A stretch of 64,000 bases of DNA, taken from NCBI RefSeq assembly GCF_030450125.1, contig NZ_CP123923.1, forward strand, positions 4,216,001 to 4,280,000, given 5' to 3'. The notes beneath the pieces were generated by a model. It ran no database searches. It was given only the letters and a program-made list of their open reading frames with translations, and was not told the DNA's origin. The translations under genes were made by a program, and so were the position numbers. This DNA is from Streptomyces sp. WP-1. Lineage in GTDB: Bacteria; Actinomycetota; Actinomycetes; Streptomycetales; Streptomycetaceae. Positions 8,816 through 15,768 of this stretch are shown here, piece by piece (the first letter of the stretch is position 1; each line of letters starts with the position of its first letter).

Positions 8816-9715
8816 GTGTCCGGATTCGTAGAAAAGCCCGAGCCGATCCAGGTTCCGGGCCTGGTGCACCTGCACACCGGAAAGGTGCGGGACCTGTACC
8901 GGAACGAGGCGGGCGACCTCGTGATGGTCGCCAGCGACCGCATGTCCGCCTACGACTGGGTGCTGCCCACGGAGATCCCCGACAAGGGCCGTGTCCTCAC
9001 CCGGCTCTCCCTGTGGTGGTTCGACCAGCTGCGCGACCTGGCCCCGAACCATGTGATCTCCGAGGAACTGCCCGCCGGCGCCCCCGCCGACTGGGCGGGC
9101 CGCACCCTGATCTGCACGTCGCTGAAGATGGTCCCGGTCGAGTGCGTGGCCCGCGGCTACCTCACCGGCTCGGGACTCACGGAGTACGAGCAGTCCCGGA
9201 CCGTGTGCGGCCTCGCCCTCCCCGAGGGCCTCGTCGACGGCTCCGAGCTGCCCGCCCCGATCTTCACCCCGGCCACCAAGGCCGAGGTCGGCGAGCACGA
9301 CGAGAACGTGTCCTACGAGGAGGTCGCCCGCCAGGTCGGCGCCGACACCGCCGCCCAGCTGCGCCAGGCCACCCTCGCCGTCTACTCCCGGGCCCGCGAC
9401 ATCGCCCGCGAGCGGGGCATCGTCCTCGCGGACACCAAGTTCGAGTTCGGCCACGACGGCGACACGCTCGTCCTCGCCGACGAGGTGCTCACCCCGGACT
9501 CCTCCCGCTTCTGGCCGGCCGACCAGTGGCGGCCCGGGCGCGCGCAGCCGTCGTACGACAAGCAGTTCGTGCGCGACTGGCTGACCTCCGCGGAGTCCGG
9601 CTGGGACCGCAGGGGCGAGCAGCCCCCGCCGCCGCTGCCGCAGCAGGTCGTGGACGCCACCCGGGCCAAGTACGTGGAGGCGTACGAGCGTCTGACCGGC
9701 ACCAGCTGGTCCTAG
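8816..9715 (+). CDS. purC: SAICAR synthetase
   Basis: Phosphoribosylaminoimidazole-succinocarboxamide synthase, which joins CAIR and aspartate with ATP. 299 residues, usual for the actinobacterial form. Motifs seen: HTGKVRDLY near residue 18, VASDRMSAYDWVLPTEIPDKG at 38-58, VECVARGYLTGSG, the acidic FEFGHDGDTLVLADEVLTPDSSRFW, and a C-terminal helix. GTG 8816 is chosen because GGGGAGGAA sits just upstream. An in-frame ATG 45 bp earlier lacks such a site. The gene is monocistronic between the DMFase-like gene and tRNA-Gly, ending in a hairpin shared with the converging tRNA. Confidence 0.97.
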   Translation: MSGFVEKPEPIQVPGLVHLHTGKVRDLYRNEAGDLVMVASDRMSAYDWVLPTEIPDKGRVLTRLSLWWFDQLRDLAPNHVISEELPAGAPADWAGRTLICTSLKMVPVECVARGYLTGSGLTEYEQSRTVCGLALPEGLVDGSELPAPIFTPATKAEVGEHDENVSYEEVARQVGADTAAQLRQATLAVYSRARDIARERGIVLADTKFEFGHDGDTLVLADEVLTPDSSRFWPADQWRPGRAQPSYDKQFVRDWLTSAESGWDRRGEQPPPPLPQQVVDATRAKYVEAYERLTGTSWS

Positions 9716-9725
9716 GCACACGAAG

Positions 9726-9754
9726 AAGACCCCGGTCCGATGGACCGGGGTCTT
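9726..9754. terminator. Bidirectional terminator between purC and tRNA-Gly
   Basis: AAGACCCCGGTCC pairs with GGACCGGGGTCTT around a 3-nt loop, with A-rich and T-rich flanks. It can serve purC on the plus strand and tRNA-Gly on the minus strand. Confidence 0.85.
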
Positions 9755-9758
9755 TCTC

Positions 9759-9834
9759 TGGAGCGGACGACGAGGCTCGAACTCGCGACCTCAACCTTGG
9801 CAAGGTTGCGCTCTACCAACTGAGCTACGTCCGC
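9759..9834 (-). tRNA. tRNA-Gly (GCC), copy 1
   Basis: The minus strand reads GCGGACGTAGCTCAGTTGG at the 5' end, anticodon GCC in CCTTGCCAAGG, T arm GTTCGAG, and acceptor GTCCGC followed by TCCA with the CCA encoded. 76 nt. It is identical over at least 76 bp to the second copy at 13771-13846. Confidence 0.96.
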
Positions 9835-9857
9835 AGTGCGCCGTGGCGCGACAGCTA

Positions 9858-10472
9858 CTATACCCAACCTCGCTCGCGGGCGAGACGCACTGCCGTGTGC
9901 CGGTTCTCGGCGCCCAGCTTGGTGACGGCCGAGGAGAGGTAGTTGCGCACGGTCCCGGGGGACAGCGCGGCCCGCTCGGCGATCTCCGCGACCGGCGCCC
10001 CGTCGGCGGCCAGCTCCAGCACCTCCGCCTCCCGGGCGGTCAGCGGGGAGTCCCCGGCGGAGATCGCGTCGGCGGCCAATTCCGGGTCCACGTAACGGCT
10101 TCCGGCGTGCACGGTCCGGATGATCTCGGCGAGCCGCTGCGCGCTGACGGTCTTCGGCACGAACCCGCGCACCCCCGCCGCGAGGGCCCGCTTCAGATGC
10201 CCCGGCCGCCCGTGACCGGTGACGATCAGCACCTGGCAGCCGGGTACTTCGGACCGCAGCGATGTGGCGACCCTCACACCGTCCGCGCCCGGCATCTGGA
10301 GGTCGAGCACCGCCACATCGGGGGCGTGCGCCCGCGCCATCGCCAGCGCCTCGGGCCCGGTGGCCGCCTCCGCGACCACCAGCAGATCGTCCTCCAGCGA
10401 GAGCAGGGCGGCCAGCGCGCCCCGGATCAGATGCTCGTCGTCGGCGAGCAGCAGCCGTACCGGATCACTCAT
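9858..10472 (-). CDS. NarL/DesR-family response regulator
   Basis: 204 residues. The receiver domain (about 1-120) shows the acidic pocket ADDE, the phospho-acceptor Asp in VLDLQMPG near residue 56, Thr in VTGHG and Lys in VPKTVSA. A LuxR-type HTH follows (LTAREAEVLELAADGAPVAE, then SPGTVRNYLSSAVTKLG) near 140-195. Its start overlaps the sensor kinase stop by 4 bp, so the pair is translationally coupled. With the upstream ABC exporter genes the locus looks like a DesK/DesR- or LiaRS-type membrane-stress or drug-response system. The target is probably the exporter operon itself (inference). Confidence 0.92.
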   Translation of the reverse strand: MSDPVRLLLADDEHLIRGALAALLSLEDDLLVVAEAATGPEALAMARAHAPDVAVLDLQMPGADGVRVATSLRSEVPGCQVLIVTGHGRPGHLKRALAAGVRGFVPKTVSAQRLAEIIRTVHAGSRYVDPELAADAISAGDSPLTAREAEVLELAADGAPVAEIAERAALSPGTVRNYLSSAVTKLGAENRHTAVRLARERGWV

Positions 10473-11821
10473 GACGTGACGTCACTCACTTCCCGCGCCT
10501 TTCGCGGCGCCTCGTCCAACCGCGGCGTCTCGTCCAACCGCGGCGCCTCGTCCGACCGCGGCGCCTCGTCCGACCGCGGCGCCTCGTCCGGCAGCGGCAC
10601 CTCGGCCACCAGCCGGAACCGGTCCTCGCCCGCGACATCGGCCGCCAGCGTCCCGCCCACCGCCGCCAGCCGCTCCCGCAGCCCGGCGAGCCCCGACCCG
10701 CCGCTCGTACTCGTCGCGGCGGCCCGCACCCCGTCGTTCTCCACGGTCAGCACCACCACACCCTCCCGTACCTCCAGCTCCACCGCGCACCGCCGCGCGT
10801 CCCCGTGCCGCAGCACATTGGTGGTCGCCTCCCGCACCACCCAGCCGAGTGCCGACTGCACCTCGGCCGGCAGCCCGGCCGGCTCCGCCCGCACCTCGCA
10901 GCCGATCCCGGCCGCCTCCAACACGCCTTGAGCACCCGCGAGTTCGGCGCCCAGATCGGCCGCACGGTAGCCGCGTACGACGGCCCGCACCTCCCGCTGG
11001 GACTCCTGCGCGATCCGCTGCACCTCGATCATCTGCGCCACCGCCTCCGGCCGTCCCCGCCGGGCCAGTTGGACGGCCAGTTCGCTCTTGAGGGAGATCA
11101 CGGAGAGGTTCCGCCCGAGGACGTCGTGCAGATCGCGCCCGAACCGCAGCCGTTCCTCGGCGACCGCGAGCCGGGCCTGGATCTCCCGGCCGCGCTCGGC
11201 CTCCCAGAGCACCGCGAGGGTCCAGGCGCCGCAGCGGGCGGCCAGCAGGGTGAAGGCGGTGGCGAAGGCGGCGGCCAGCGCGGTCGCCGTCGCGCCGAGG
11301 CCGCTGGGGTGGGCGAGCAGCAGGACGACCACGAGCAGCGCCGACAGGGCGGCGGACCGGCGCAGGAACACCGCCAGGGGGACGGTGAGCGCGTAGGTCA
11401 TCCCGAAGGACACCAGCACCGCGCCGAGCACCATCCGGCTGGTGGGCCCGCCCAGCCTGCCGAGCGCGACGAGCGTCACGAGCAGTGCGAGGGCCAGGGC
11501 GAGCAGCAGGGCCGCGACGCGGTGGGCCCGCGCGGGCAGTTCGGACCGGCCGAGGTAGTGGTCGAGCGCCGGGCGGACGAGCCGGCAGGCGACCAGGCAC
11601 TGGAGCAGGCCGACGGCGATCAGCAGGACGCCGAGCGCGAGGGCTCCGGGGTGCCGTTGGAGGCCGCCGGCCGTGATCGGGGGCAGCATCCAGCTCAGCG
11701 GGAACAGCCAGATGGTGGCGTTCCAGGTGACCACGCTCTGCAGCTCGACCCGCTCGGCCTTGCTCCGCTCGCCCCAGTACCGCCGCTGCCATCCCCGCAT
11801 CCGCCCCAGCACGCGCCGCAC
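10469..11821 (-). CDS. Membrane sensor histidine kinase (HisKA_3 type)
   Basis: About 450 residues from GTG 11821. That start is chosen because GAGGACGGGG lies 5 nt before it and 8 nt after the permease stop; another in-frame GTG is at 11857. There are about six transmembrane helices in the first 215 residues and no large extracellular domain. Then comes the H box FGRDLHDVLGRNLSVISLK with the phospho-accepting His, and a GHKL ATPase (REATTNVLRHGDAR, GGSGLAGLRERLAAVGG). It partners with the overlapping response regulator. The last 30 residues are a run of DEAPR(S/L) units coded by 18-bp repeats, unlike normal kinases. Confidence 0.92.
   Translation of the reverse strand: MRRVLGRMRGWQRRYWGERSKAERVELQSVVTWNATIWLFPLSWMLPPITAGGLQRHPGALALGVLLIAVGLLQCLVACRLVRPALDHYLGRSELPARAHRVAALLLALALALLVTLVALGRLGGPTSRMVLGAVLVSFGMTYALTVPLAVFLRRSAALSALLVVVLLLAHPSGLGATATALAAAFATAFTLLAARCGAWTLAVLWEAERGREIQARLAVAEERLRFGRDLHDVLGRNLSVISLKSELAVQLARRGRPEAVAQMIEVQRIAQESQREVRAVVRGYRAADLGAELAGAQGVLEAAGIGCEVRAEPAGLPAEVQSALGWVVREATTNVLRHGDARRCAVELEVREGVVVLTVENDGVRAAATSTSGGSGLAGLRERLAAVGGTLAADVAGEDRFRLVAEVPLPDEAPRSDEAPRSDEAPRLDETPRLDEAPRKAREVSDVTS
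10505..10595 (-). repeat. 18-bp tandem repeat in the kinase 3' end
   Basis: About five near-identical units GCGGCGCCTCGTCCGACC encode DEAPRS/DEAPRL at the C-terminus of the histidine kinase, just before the overlap with the regulator gene. It is probably a slippage-derived extension. Confidence 0.85.
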
Positions 11822-11829
11822 CCCCGTCC

Positions 11830-12609
11830 TCAGCGCCGTGGTTCCCAGCGGAACCACCGTCGTACAGCAAACACCGCCACCACGGTCCAGGCCAGCGCGG
11901 TGGCCAGGGCGGCCAGGGTCCCCGGGCCGCTCGACCGCCCGGTCCAGCCCGCCTCGACCAGCCGGATCGCCGGGGACAGCGGGAGCAGCGCGCAGACCGA
12001 CGCGATCCGGTCGGGCAGGGCCGCGGCGGGGATCGTGATCCCGGAGCCGAGCATGGACACGAGGAGCAGGGGCAGCGCGGTCACCTGGGCGCTCTCGGTG
12101 GTCCGGGTGAAGGAGGCGGTGACGGCGGCGAGCGCGGCACTCACCACGAAGCCGGACAGCAGCCCCGGCAGGATCAGCCAGGGTGCCTTCGGCGGGCCGG
12201 TGTGCAGCAGCAGGGTGCAGCCGGCGGACAGCACCAGGACCTGGGCGAGGCCGAGTCCGACGGCGGGCAGGGCGGTGCCGGTGAGGATCTCGGCGTCGGA
12301 GAGTTCGCCGGTGCGCAGCCGCTTGAGGACGAGTTCCTCGCGGCGGGCGACGAACGCGCCGACCAGGGCGGTGTAGACGGCGAAGAGGAAGGAGAAGCCG
12401 ATGGCGGCCGTCAGCATCGCCGTACCGGCACTCACCCCGTGCGCCGTCAGATCGAGCCGGGCGTACGCCCCCCGTACGGTGAACGGCAGCGCGAGCGGCA
12501 CCAGCAGCGCGGTGACCACGGCCCCCCGGTTCCGCCCGAGCAGCGCCAGCTCGGCCCGCCCGAGCGCCCCCAACCGCCGTCCCGCCCCCGTCCGTGCGAC
12601 CCCGCTCAT
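11830..12609 (-). CDS. ABC-2-type transporter permease
   Basis: 259 residues with about six hydrophobic helices, typical of the single-permease ABC-2 exporters paired with a DrrA-like ATPase. Landmarks are NRGAVVTALLVPLALPF in helix 1, REELVLKRLRTGELSDAEILTG (the cytoplasmic coupling region), and LLVSMLGSGITIPAAALPD before the last helices. ATG 12609 is preceded by GGGAGGAAG. The frame is open further upstream but without support. It lies 43 bp after the ATPase gene and 8 bp before the kinase, so one operon is likely: ATPase, permease, kinase, regulator. Substrate unknown. Confidence 0.9.
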   Translation of the reverse strand: MSGVARTGAGRRLGALGRAELALLGRNRGAVVTALLVPLALPFTVRGAYARLDLTAHGVSAGTAMLTAAIGFSFLFAVYTALVGAFVARREELVLKRLRTGELSDAEILTGTALPAVGLGLAQVLVLSAGCTLLLHTGPPKAPWLILPGLLSGFVVSAALAAVTASFTRTTESAQVTALPLLLVSMLGSGITIPAAALPDRIASVCALLPLSPAIRLVEAGWTGRSSGPGTLAALATALAWTVVAVFAVRRWFRWEPRR

Positions 12610-12652
12610 GCCGCTTCCTCCCACGCTCGCGTCCGTCCCGGTGCCGCCCCGC

Positions 12653-13615
12653 TCACGCCGCCACCCCCTGACCGACCCCGCCGTCCTGCCCCGCGATCCC
12701 CAGGAACGCCTCCTCCAGGGAGGCCGAGCGCACATCGAGGGCGTGCAGGCGCAGGCCCGTACGGTCGGCCCAGGCGAGGACGCCGGCGGCGGTGCGCTGG
12801 GGGTCGGTGGTGTGCAGCCGTACCGTCCGGCCCTCGTGCTCGTGCCCGCAGACGCCGAGGGCGGCCAGCGGGGGCAGATCGCCGAGGTGGTAGCCCTCGG
12901 GCAGCTGGAAGCACATCCGGCCGGGGCGGCCCGCGGTGACCTCGGCGGGGGTGCCGGCCGCGGCGATGCGGCCCGCGTGCAGGATGGCGAGCCGGTCGGC
13001 CAGGCCCTCGGCCTCCTCCAGGTAGTGCGTGGTGAGCAGCACGGTCGTCCCGGCGTCCCGCAGCGCGCGCACCAACTCCCAGGTGTCCCGGCGGCCTTCG
13101 GCGTCCAGGCCGGTCGTCGGCTCGTCCAGGAAGAGCACCTCGGGGTCGCCGAGCAGGGCGAGCGCGAGGTCGAGCCGGCGCCGTTCGCCGCCGGACAGCT
13201 GCTTGACCCGCACCTCCTGCCGGTCCCCGAGCCCCACCCGCGCCAGCACCTCCTTCGCGGGCCGGGCGCCGCTGGTGCAGCCCGCCCACATCCGCGCGGT
13301 CTCCGCGACGGTCAGCTCCGCGGGGAAGCCGCCCTCCTGGAGCATCACGCCGGTGCGGGGGCGTACGGCGGTGCGTTCCCGGTAGGGATCGTGGCCGAGG
13401 ACCCTGATCTCGCCGCGGGTCGGCGCCGCGAGCCCCTCCAGGAGTTCCACGGTGGAGGTCTTGCCCGCGCCATTGGTGCCGAGCAGCGCGAAGATCTCCC
13501 CGCGCGCCACGGCGAAGCTGATTCCGCGTACGGCCTCGAATCCGTCGGATCCGCCGCCGTAGACACGGGTGAGGCCGGTGACCTCGATCACCTGCTCGGG
13601 TCCGTCGATGTCCAT
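12653..13615 (-). CDS. ABC transporter ATP-binding protein (DrrA-like)
   Basis: 320 residues. Walker A GTNGAGKTS near residue 45, Q loop (MLQEGGFPAE), signature LSGGERRRLDLALAL, Walker B VLFLDEPTTGLD, and H-loop His in LLTTHYLEEAE. The roughly 90-residue C-terminal domain is typical of drug or lipid exporters. It is the first gene of the exporter/two-component operon. The operon starts between this gene and the second tRNA-Gly, with no plainly readable promoter. The substrate cannot be deduced; homologues are often induced by membrane-active compounds. Confidence 0.93.
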   Translation of the reverse strand: MDIDGPEQVIEVTGLTRVYGGGSDGFEAVRGISFAVARGEIFALLGTNGAGKTSTVELLEGLAAPTRGEIRVLGHDPYRERTAVRPRTGVMLQEGGFPAELTVAETARMWAGCTSGARPAKEVLARVGLGDRQEVRVKQLSGGERRRLDLALALLGDPEVLFLDEPTTGLDAEGRRDTWELVRALRDAGTTVLLTTHYLEEAEGLADRLAILHAGRIAAAGTPAEVTAGRPGRMCFQLPEGYHLGDLPPLAALGVCGHEHEGRTVRLHTTDPQRTAAGVLAWADRTGLRLHALDVRSASLEEAFLGIAGQDGGVGQGVAA

Positions 13616-13736
13616 GCCCTCAGCGTCCCGGCGTCCGGGGACGGCCGGCAGTGCGCGGTGTCATCGGCCGGCATGACAAATGTCAGCGGCGGTCCGGAAG
13701 TCGGGCGGTCCGGAAGTCGCTGCGGGGAGAGCACGA

Positions 13737-13767
13737 AAAAACCCCGGTCACGAAGACCGGGGTTTTT
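13737..13767 (-). terminator. Terminator downstream of tRNA-Gly copy 2
   Basis: AAAAACCCCGGTC pairs with GACCGGGGTTTTT around a 5-nt loop. It closely resembles the hairpin behind tRNA-Gly copy 1, as if tRNA and terminator were duplicated together. Confidence 0.85.
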
Positions 13768-13770
13768 CCT

Positions 13771-13846
13771 TGGAGCGGACGACGAGGCTCGAACTCGCGA
13801 CCTCAACCTTGGCAAGGTTGCGCTCTACCAACTGAGCTACGTCCGC
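13771..13846 (-). tRNA. tRNA-Gly (GCC), copy 2
   Basis: Identical over the full 76 nt, including the encoded CCA, to copy 1 at 9759-9834. Same strand, about 4.0 kb apart, with the two-component/ABC operon between them. Confidence 0.96.
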
Positions 13847-13928
13847 ACTGCCCCCGACCGGCTCCCACCGATCGGTGCGAGCACCAGCCTACCTGATCCA
13901 CGAGAGTGGTCGGGACGGCCGATGCCAG

Positions 13929-14000
13929 AGCGGGTGACAGGAATCGCACACTGCGCCTTCCCCCTGGAAGGGGGATGTTCTACTACTGAACTACACCCGC
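13929..14000 (-). tRNA. tRNA-Gly (TCC)
   Basis: The minus strand reads GCGGGTGTAGTTCAGTAG at the 5' end, anticodon TCC in CCTTCCAGG, T arm ATTCCTG and acceptor CACCCGC with discriminator T. CCA is not encoded. 72 nt. It lies about 80 bp upstream of tRNA-Gly(GCC) copy 2 in the same orientation and may share its transcript. Confidence 0.93.
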
Positions 14001-14134
14001 ACGATCCTCGGGGTTTTGGCCTTTCGGCCTCGCCCCTCGGCGTGTCTCAGACATTAGCTGATCAGCAGGGGGGTAGCGCAAGTCGGCTCCTCGGACGGCC
14101 GTCCGCGCGCCCCCGCACCGCCCAAGTGCACGGT

Positions 14135-14162
14135 GTCCAGGGCCCGCTGACGGACCCTGGAC
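14135..14162 (-). terminator. Hairpin downstream of lsr2
   Basis: GTCCAGGG pairs with CCCTGGAC across a 12-nt loop, about 30 bp beyond the lsr2 stop. No U tract. Confidence 0.5.
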
Positions 14163-14190
14163 AACCGCCCCTTCGCGGGCTCCGCACGCC

Positions 14191-14508
14191 TCACTGCGCG
14201 CTGCTGAACGCCTCGTAGACCTTCTTGGGGATGCGTCCGCGCGCGGGCACGTCCATCTTGTTGGCCTGGGCCCAGGCGCGCACGGCGGCCGGGTCGGGCG
14301 CCACCTCGGTCTGCTTGTACGCCTTGCCGGAGCGCGACCGCTTGCGGCCGGCCTCCACGTACGGCGCGAGCGCCTTGCGCAGTTTCTTGGCGTTGGTTTC
14401 GTTCAGGTCGATCTCGTACGACTTGCCGTCGAGTCCGAAGGCGATCGTTTCCGCCGCTTCCGAGCCGTCGATGTCGTCGAAGAGAGTGACCACGACCTTT
14501 TGCGCCAC
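14191..14508 (-). CDS. lsr2: Lsr2 nucleoid-associated xenogeneic silencer
   Basis: 105 residues, the standard size. The N-terminal oligomerisation domain begins MAQKVVVTLFDDIDGSEAAE and includes TIAFGLDGKSYEIDL. A basic linker (GRKRSRSGKAYKQ) follows, then the C-terminal DNA-binding domain with VRAWAQANKMDVPARGRIP, where RGR is the AT-hook-like minor-groove reader. Lsr2 binds AT-rich, usually foreign, DNA and silences cryptic metabolic clusters. It is monocistronic and divergent from purS. The upstream gap is noticeably richer in A/T than the surroundings, which would suit autoregulation (inference). Confidence 0.97.
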   Translation of the reverse strand: MAQKVVVTLFDDIDGSEAAETIAFGLDGKSYEIDLNETNAKKLRKALAPYVEAGRKRSRSGKAYKQTEVAPDPAAVRAWAQANKMDVPARGRIPKKVYEAFSSAQ

Positions 14509-14818
14509 GAATATCGGTCCCTTCGTGCGGCACGTCGATACAGCTCACCGGCGTTGACGTGCCGAGTATCGGCTATTGCCAATTCATTTGTACAGTGCCC
14601 GGCAATGCAAAGTGAAGCCCGACTAAATCCGTCCGCGTGTCCGTACGCAATAGGGGTTGCGGGCGGCCTGTCGAACTTTCCCAGAACTTTTCACGACCAC
14701 CGGGCTCCGACACCCGATCGTGATGCGCCTCACGTAGTTTCCTCCAACTCTACCCGCGTAGAAATTTTGTGCGGGTAGTCTGAAGGAACCTGCTCAGCAC
14801 CACACATCGGGAGTGCCA
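14509..14818. other. lsr2/purS divergent intergenic region
   Basis: About 310 bp with no gene. It is less GC-rich than its surroundings and must hold promoters for both flanking genes. The clearest element is the inverted repeat at 14750-14778. I see no riboswitch core of known type. Confidence 0.6.
14750..14778 (+). promoter_or_regulatory. Inverted repeat in front of purS
   Basis: CTACCCGC and GCGGGTAG form perfect 8-bp arms separated by 13 A/T-rich bases (GTAGAAATTTTGT), 40 bp before the purS start. It could be a repressor operator for the purSQL operon or an RNA hairpin in its leader. Confidence 0.5.
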
Positions 14819-15091
14819 GTGGCACGCGTCGTAGTCGACGTCATGCTCAAGCCGGAGATCCTCGACCCCCAGGGCCAGGCGGTCCAGCGTGCGCTGCCGC
14901 GCCTGGGATTCGAAGGGATCTCGGACGTCCGTCAGGGAAAGCGTTTCGAACTGGAAGTTGACGGCCCGGTCGACGAGGCCGCGCTCGCCCGCATCCGTGA
15001 TCTCGCGGAATCCTTCCTCGCCAACACGGTGATCGAGGACTTCACCGTCAAGGTGGAAGAGGGCGCGGAAGTCGCGGAGGCGGCGAAGTGA
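14819..15091 (+). CDS. purS: FGAM synthase subunit PurS
   Basis: 90 residues. PurS is the small subunit that bridges PurQ and PurL in formylglycinamidine ribonucleotide synthase. It begins [19 protein letters not shown], with [10 protein letters not shown] and the C-terminal [14 protein letters not shown] 14819 is chosen because GGGAG lies about 6 nt upstream. A GTG two codons earlier would also be in frame but overlaps that site. Its stop overlaps the purQ start by 4 bp. Confidence 0.95.
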   Translation: MARVVVDVMLKPEILDPQGQAVQRALPRLGFEGISDVRQGKRFELEVDGPVDEAALARIRDLAESFLANTVIEDFTVKVEEGAEVAEAAK

Positions 15092-15768
15092 CCGCTCGTA
15101 TTGGCGTCGTCACTTTCCCGGGGAGCCTGGACGACCGGGACACCCAGCGCGCGATCCGACTCGCGGGCGCCGAACCGGTCGCCCTGTGGCACAAGGACAA
15201 GGACCTCAAGCAGGTCGACGCCGTGGTCCTGCCCGGTGGTTTCTCCTACGGCGACTATCTGCGCGCCGGCGCCATCTCCCGTTTCTCGCCGGTCATGGAC
15301 ACGGTCATCGAGCAGGCGAAGGCCGGCCTTCCGGTCCTCGGTATCTGCAACGGCTTCCAGGTCCTCACCGAGGCCCACCTGCTGCCCGGCGCGATGCTCG
15401 GCAACGACCACCTCCACTTCATCTGCCGCGACCAGAAGCTGCGGGTGGAGAACGCGGAGACGGCCTGGACCGGCGACTACCGCCGGGGCCAGGAGATCCA
15501 CATCCCGCTGAAGAACATGGACGGCCGGTACGTCGCCGACCCGTACACGCTCGACCAGCTGGAGGCGGAGGGCCGTGTCGTCTTCCGCTACCTGGACATG
15601 AATCCGAACGGCTCGCTCAACGACATCGCCGGCGTCACCAACGCGGCGGGCAATGTCGTCGGCCTGATGCCGCACCCCGAGCACGCCGTCGAGCCGCTGA
15701 TCGGTTCCGGCCGTACCGACGGCCTTCCCTTCTTCACCTCGATCCTCAAGAAGCTGGTCAACGCATGA
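15088..15768 (+). CDS. purQ: FGAM synthase glutaminase subunit PurQ
   Basis: 226 residues. Class I glutamine amidotransferase supplying ammonia to PurL. The nucleophile Cys lies in [10 protein letters not shown] near residue 86, and the catalytic His and Glu are in [10 protein letters not shown] near 194-198. [17 protein letters not shown] is the oxyanion strand. GTG start at 15088 overlaps the purS stop by 4 bp, and the stop overlaps purL ATG by 4 bp, so subunit production is translationally coupled. Confidence 0.97.
   Translation: MTARIGVVTFPGSLDDRDTQRAIRLAGAEPVALWHKDKDLKQVDAVVLPGGFSYGDYLRAGAISRFSPVMDTVIEQAKAGLPVLGICNGFQVLTEAHLLPGAMLGNDHLHFICRDQKLRVENAETAWTGDYRRGQEIHIPLKNMDGRYVADPYTLDQLEAEGRVVFRYLDMNPNGSLNDIAGVTNAAGNVVGLMPHPEHAVEPLIGSGRTDGLPFFTSILKKLVNA

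Noticed and set aside
14509..14818. ZTP or other purine-related riboswitch upstream of purS
   Set aside because: None of the conserved sequence blocks of the known purine or ZTP riboswitches is seen.
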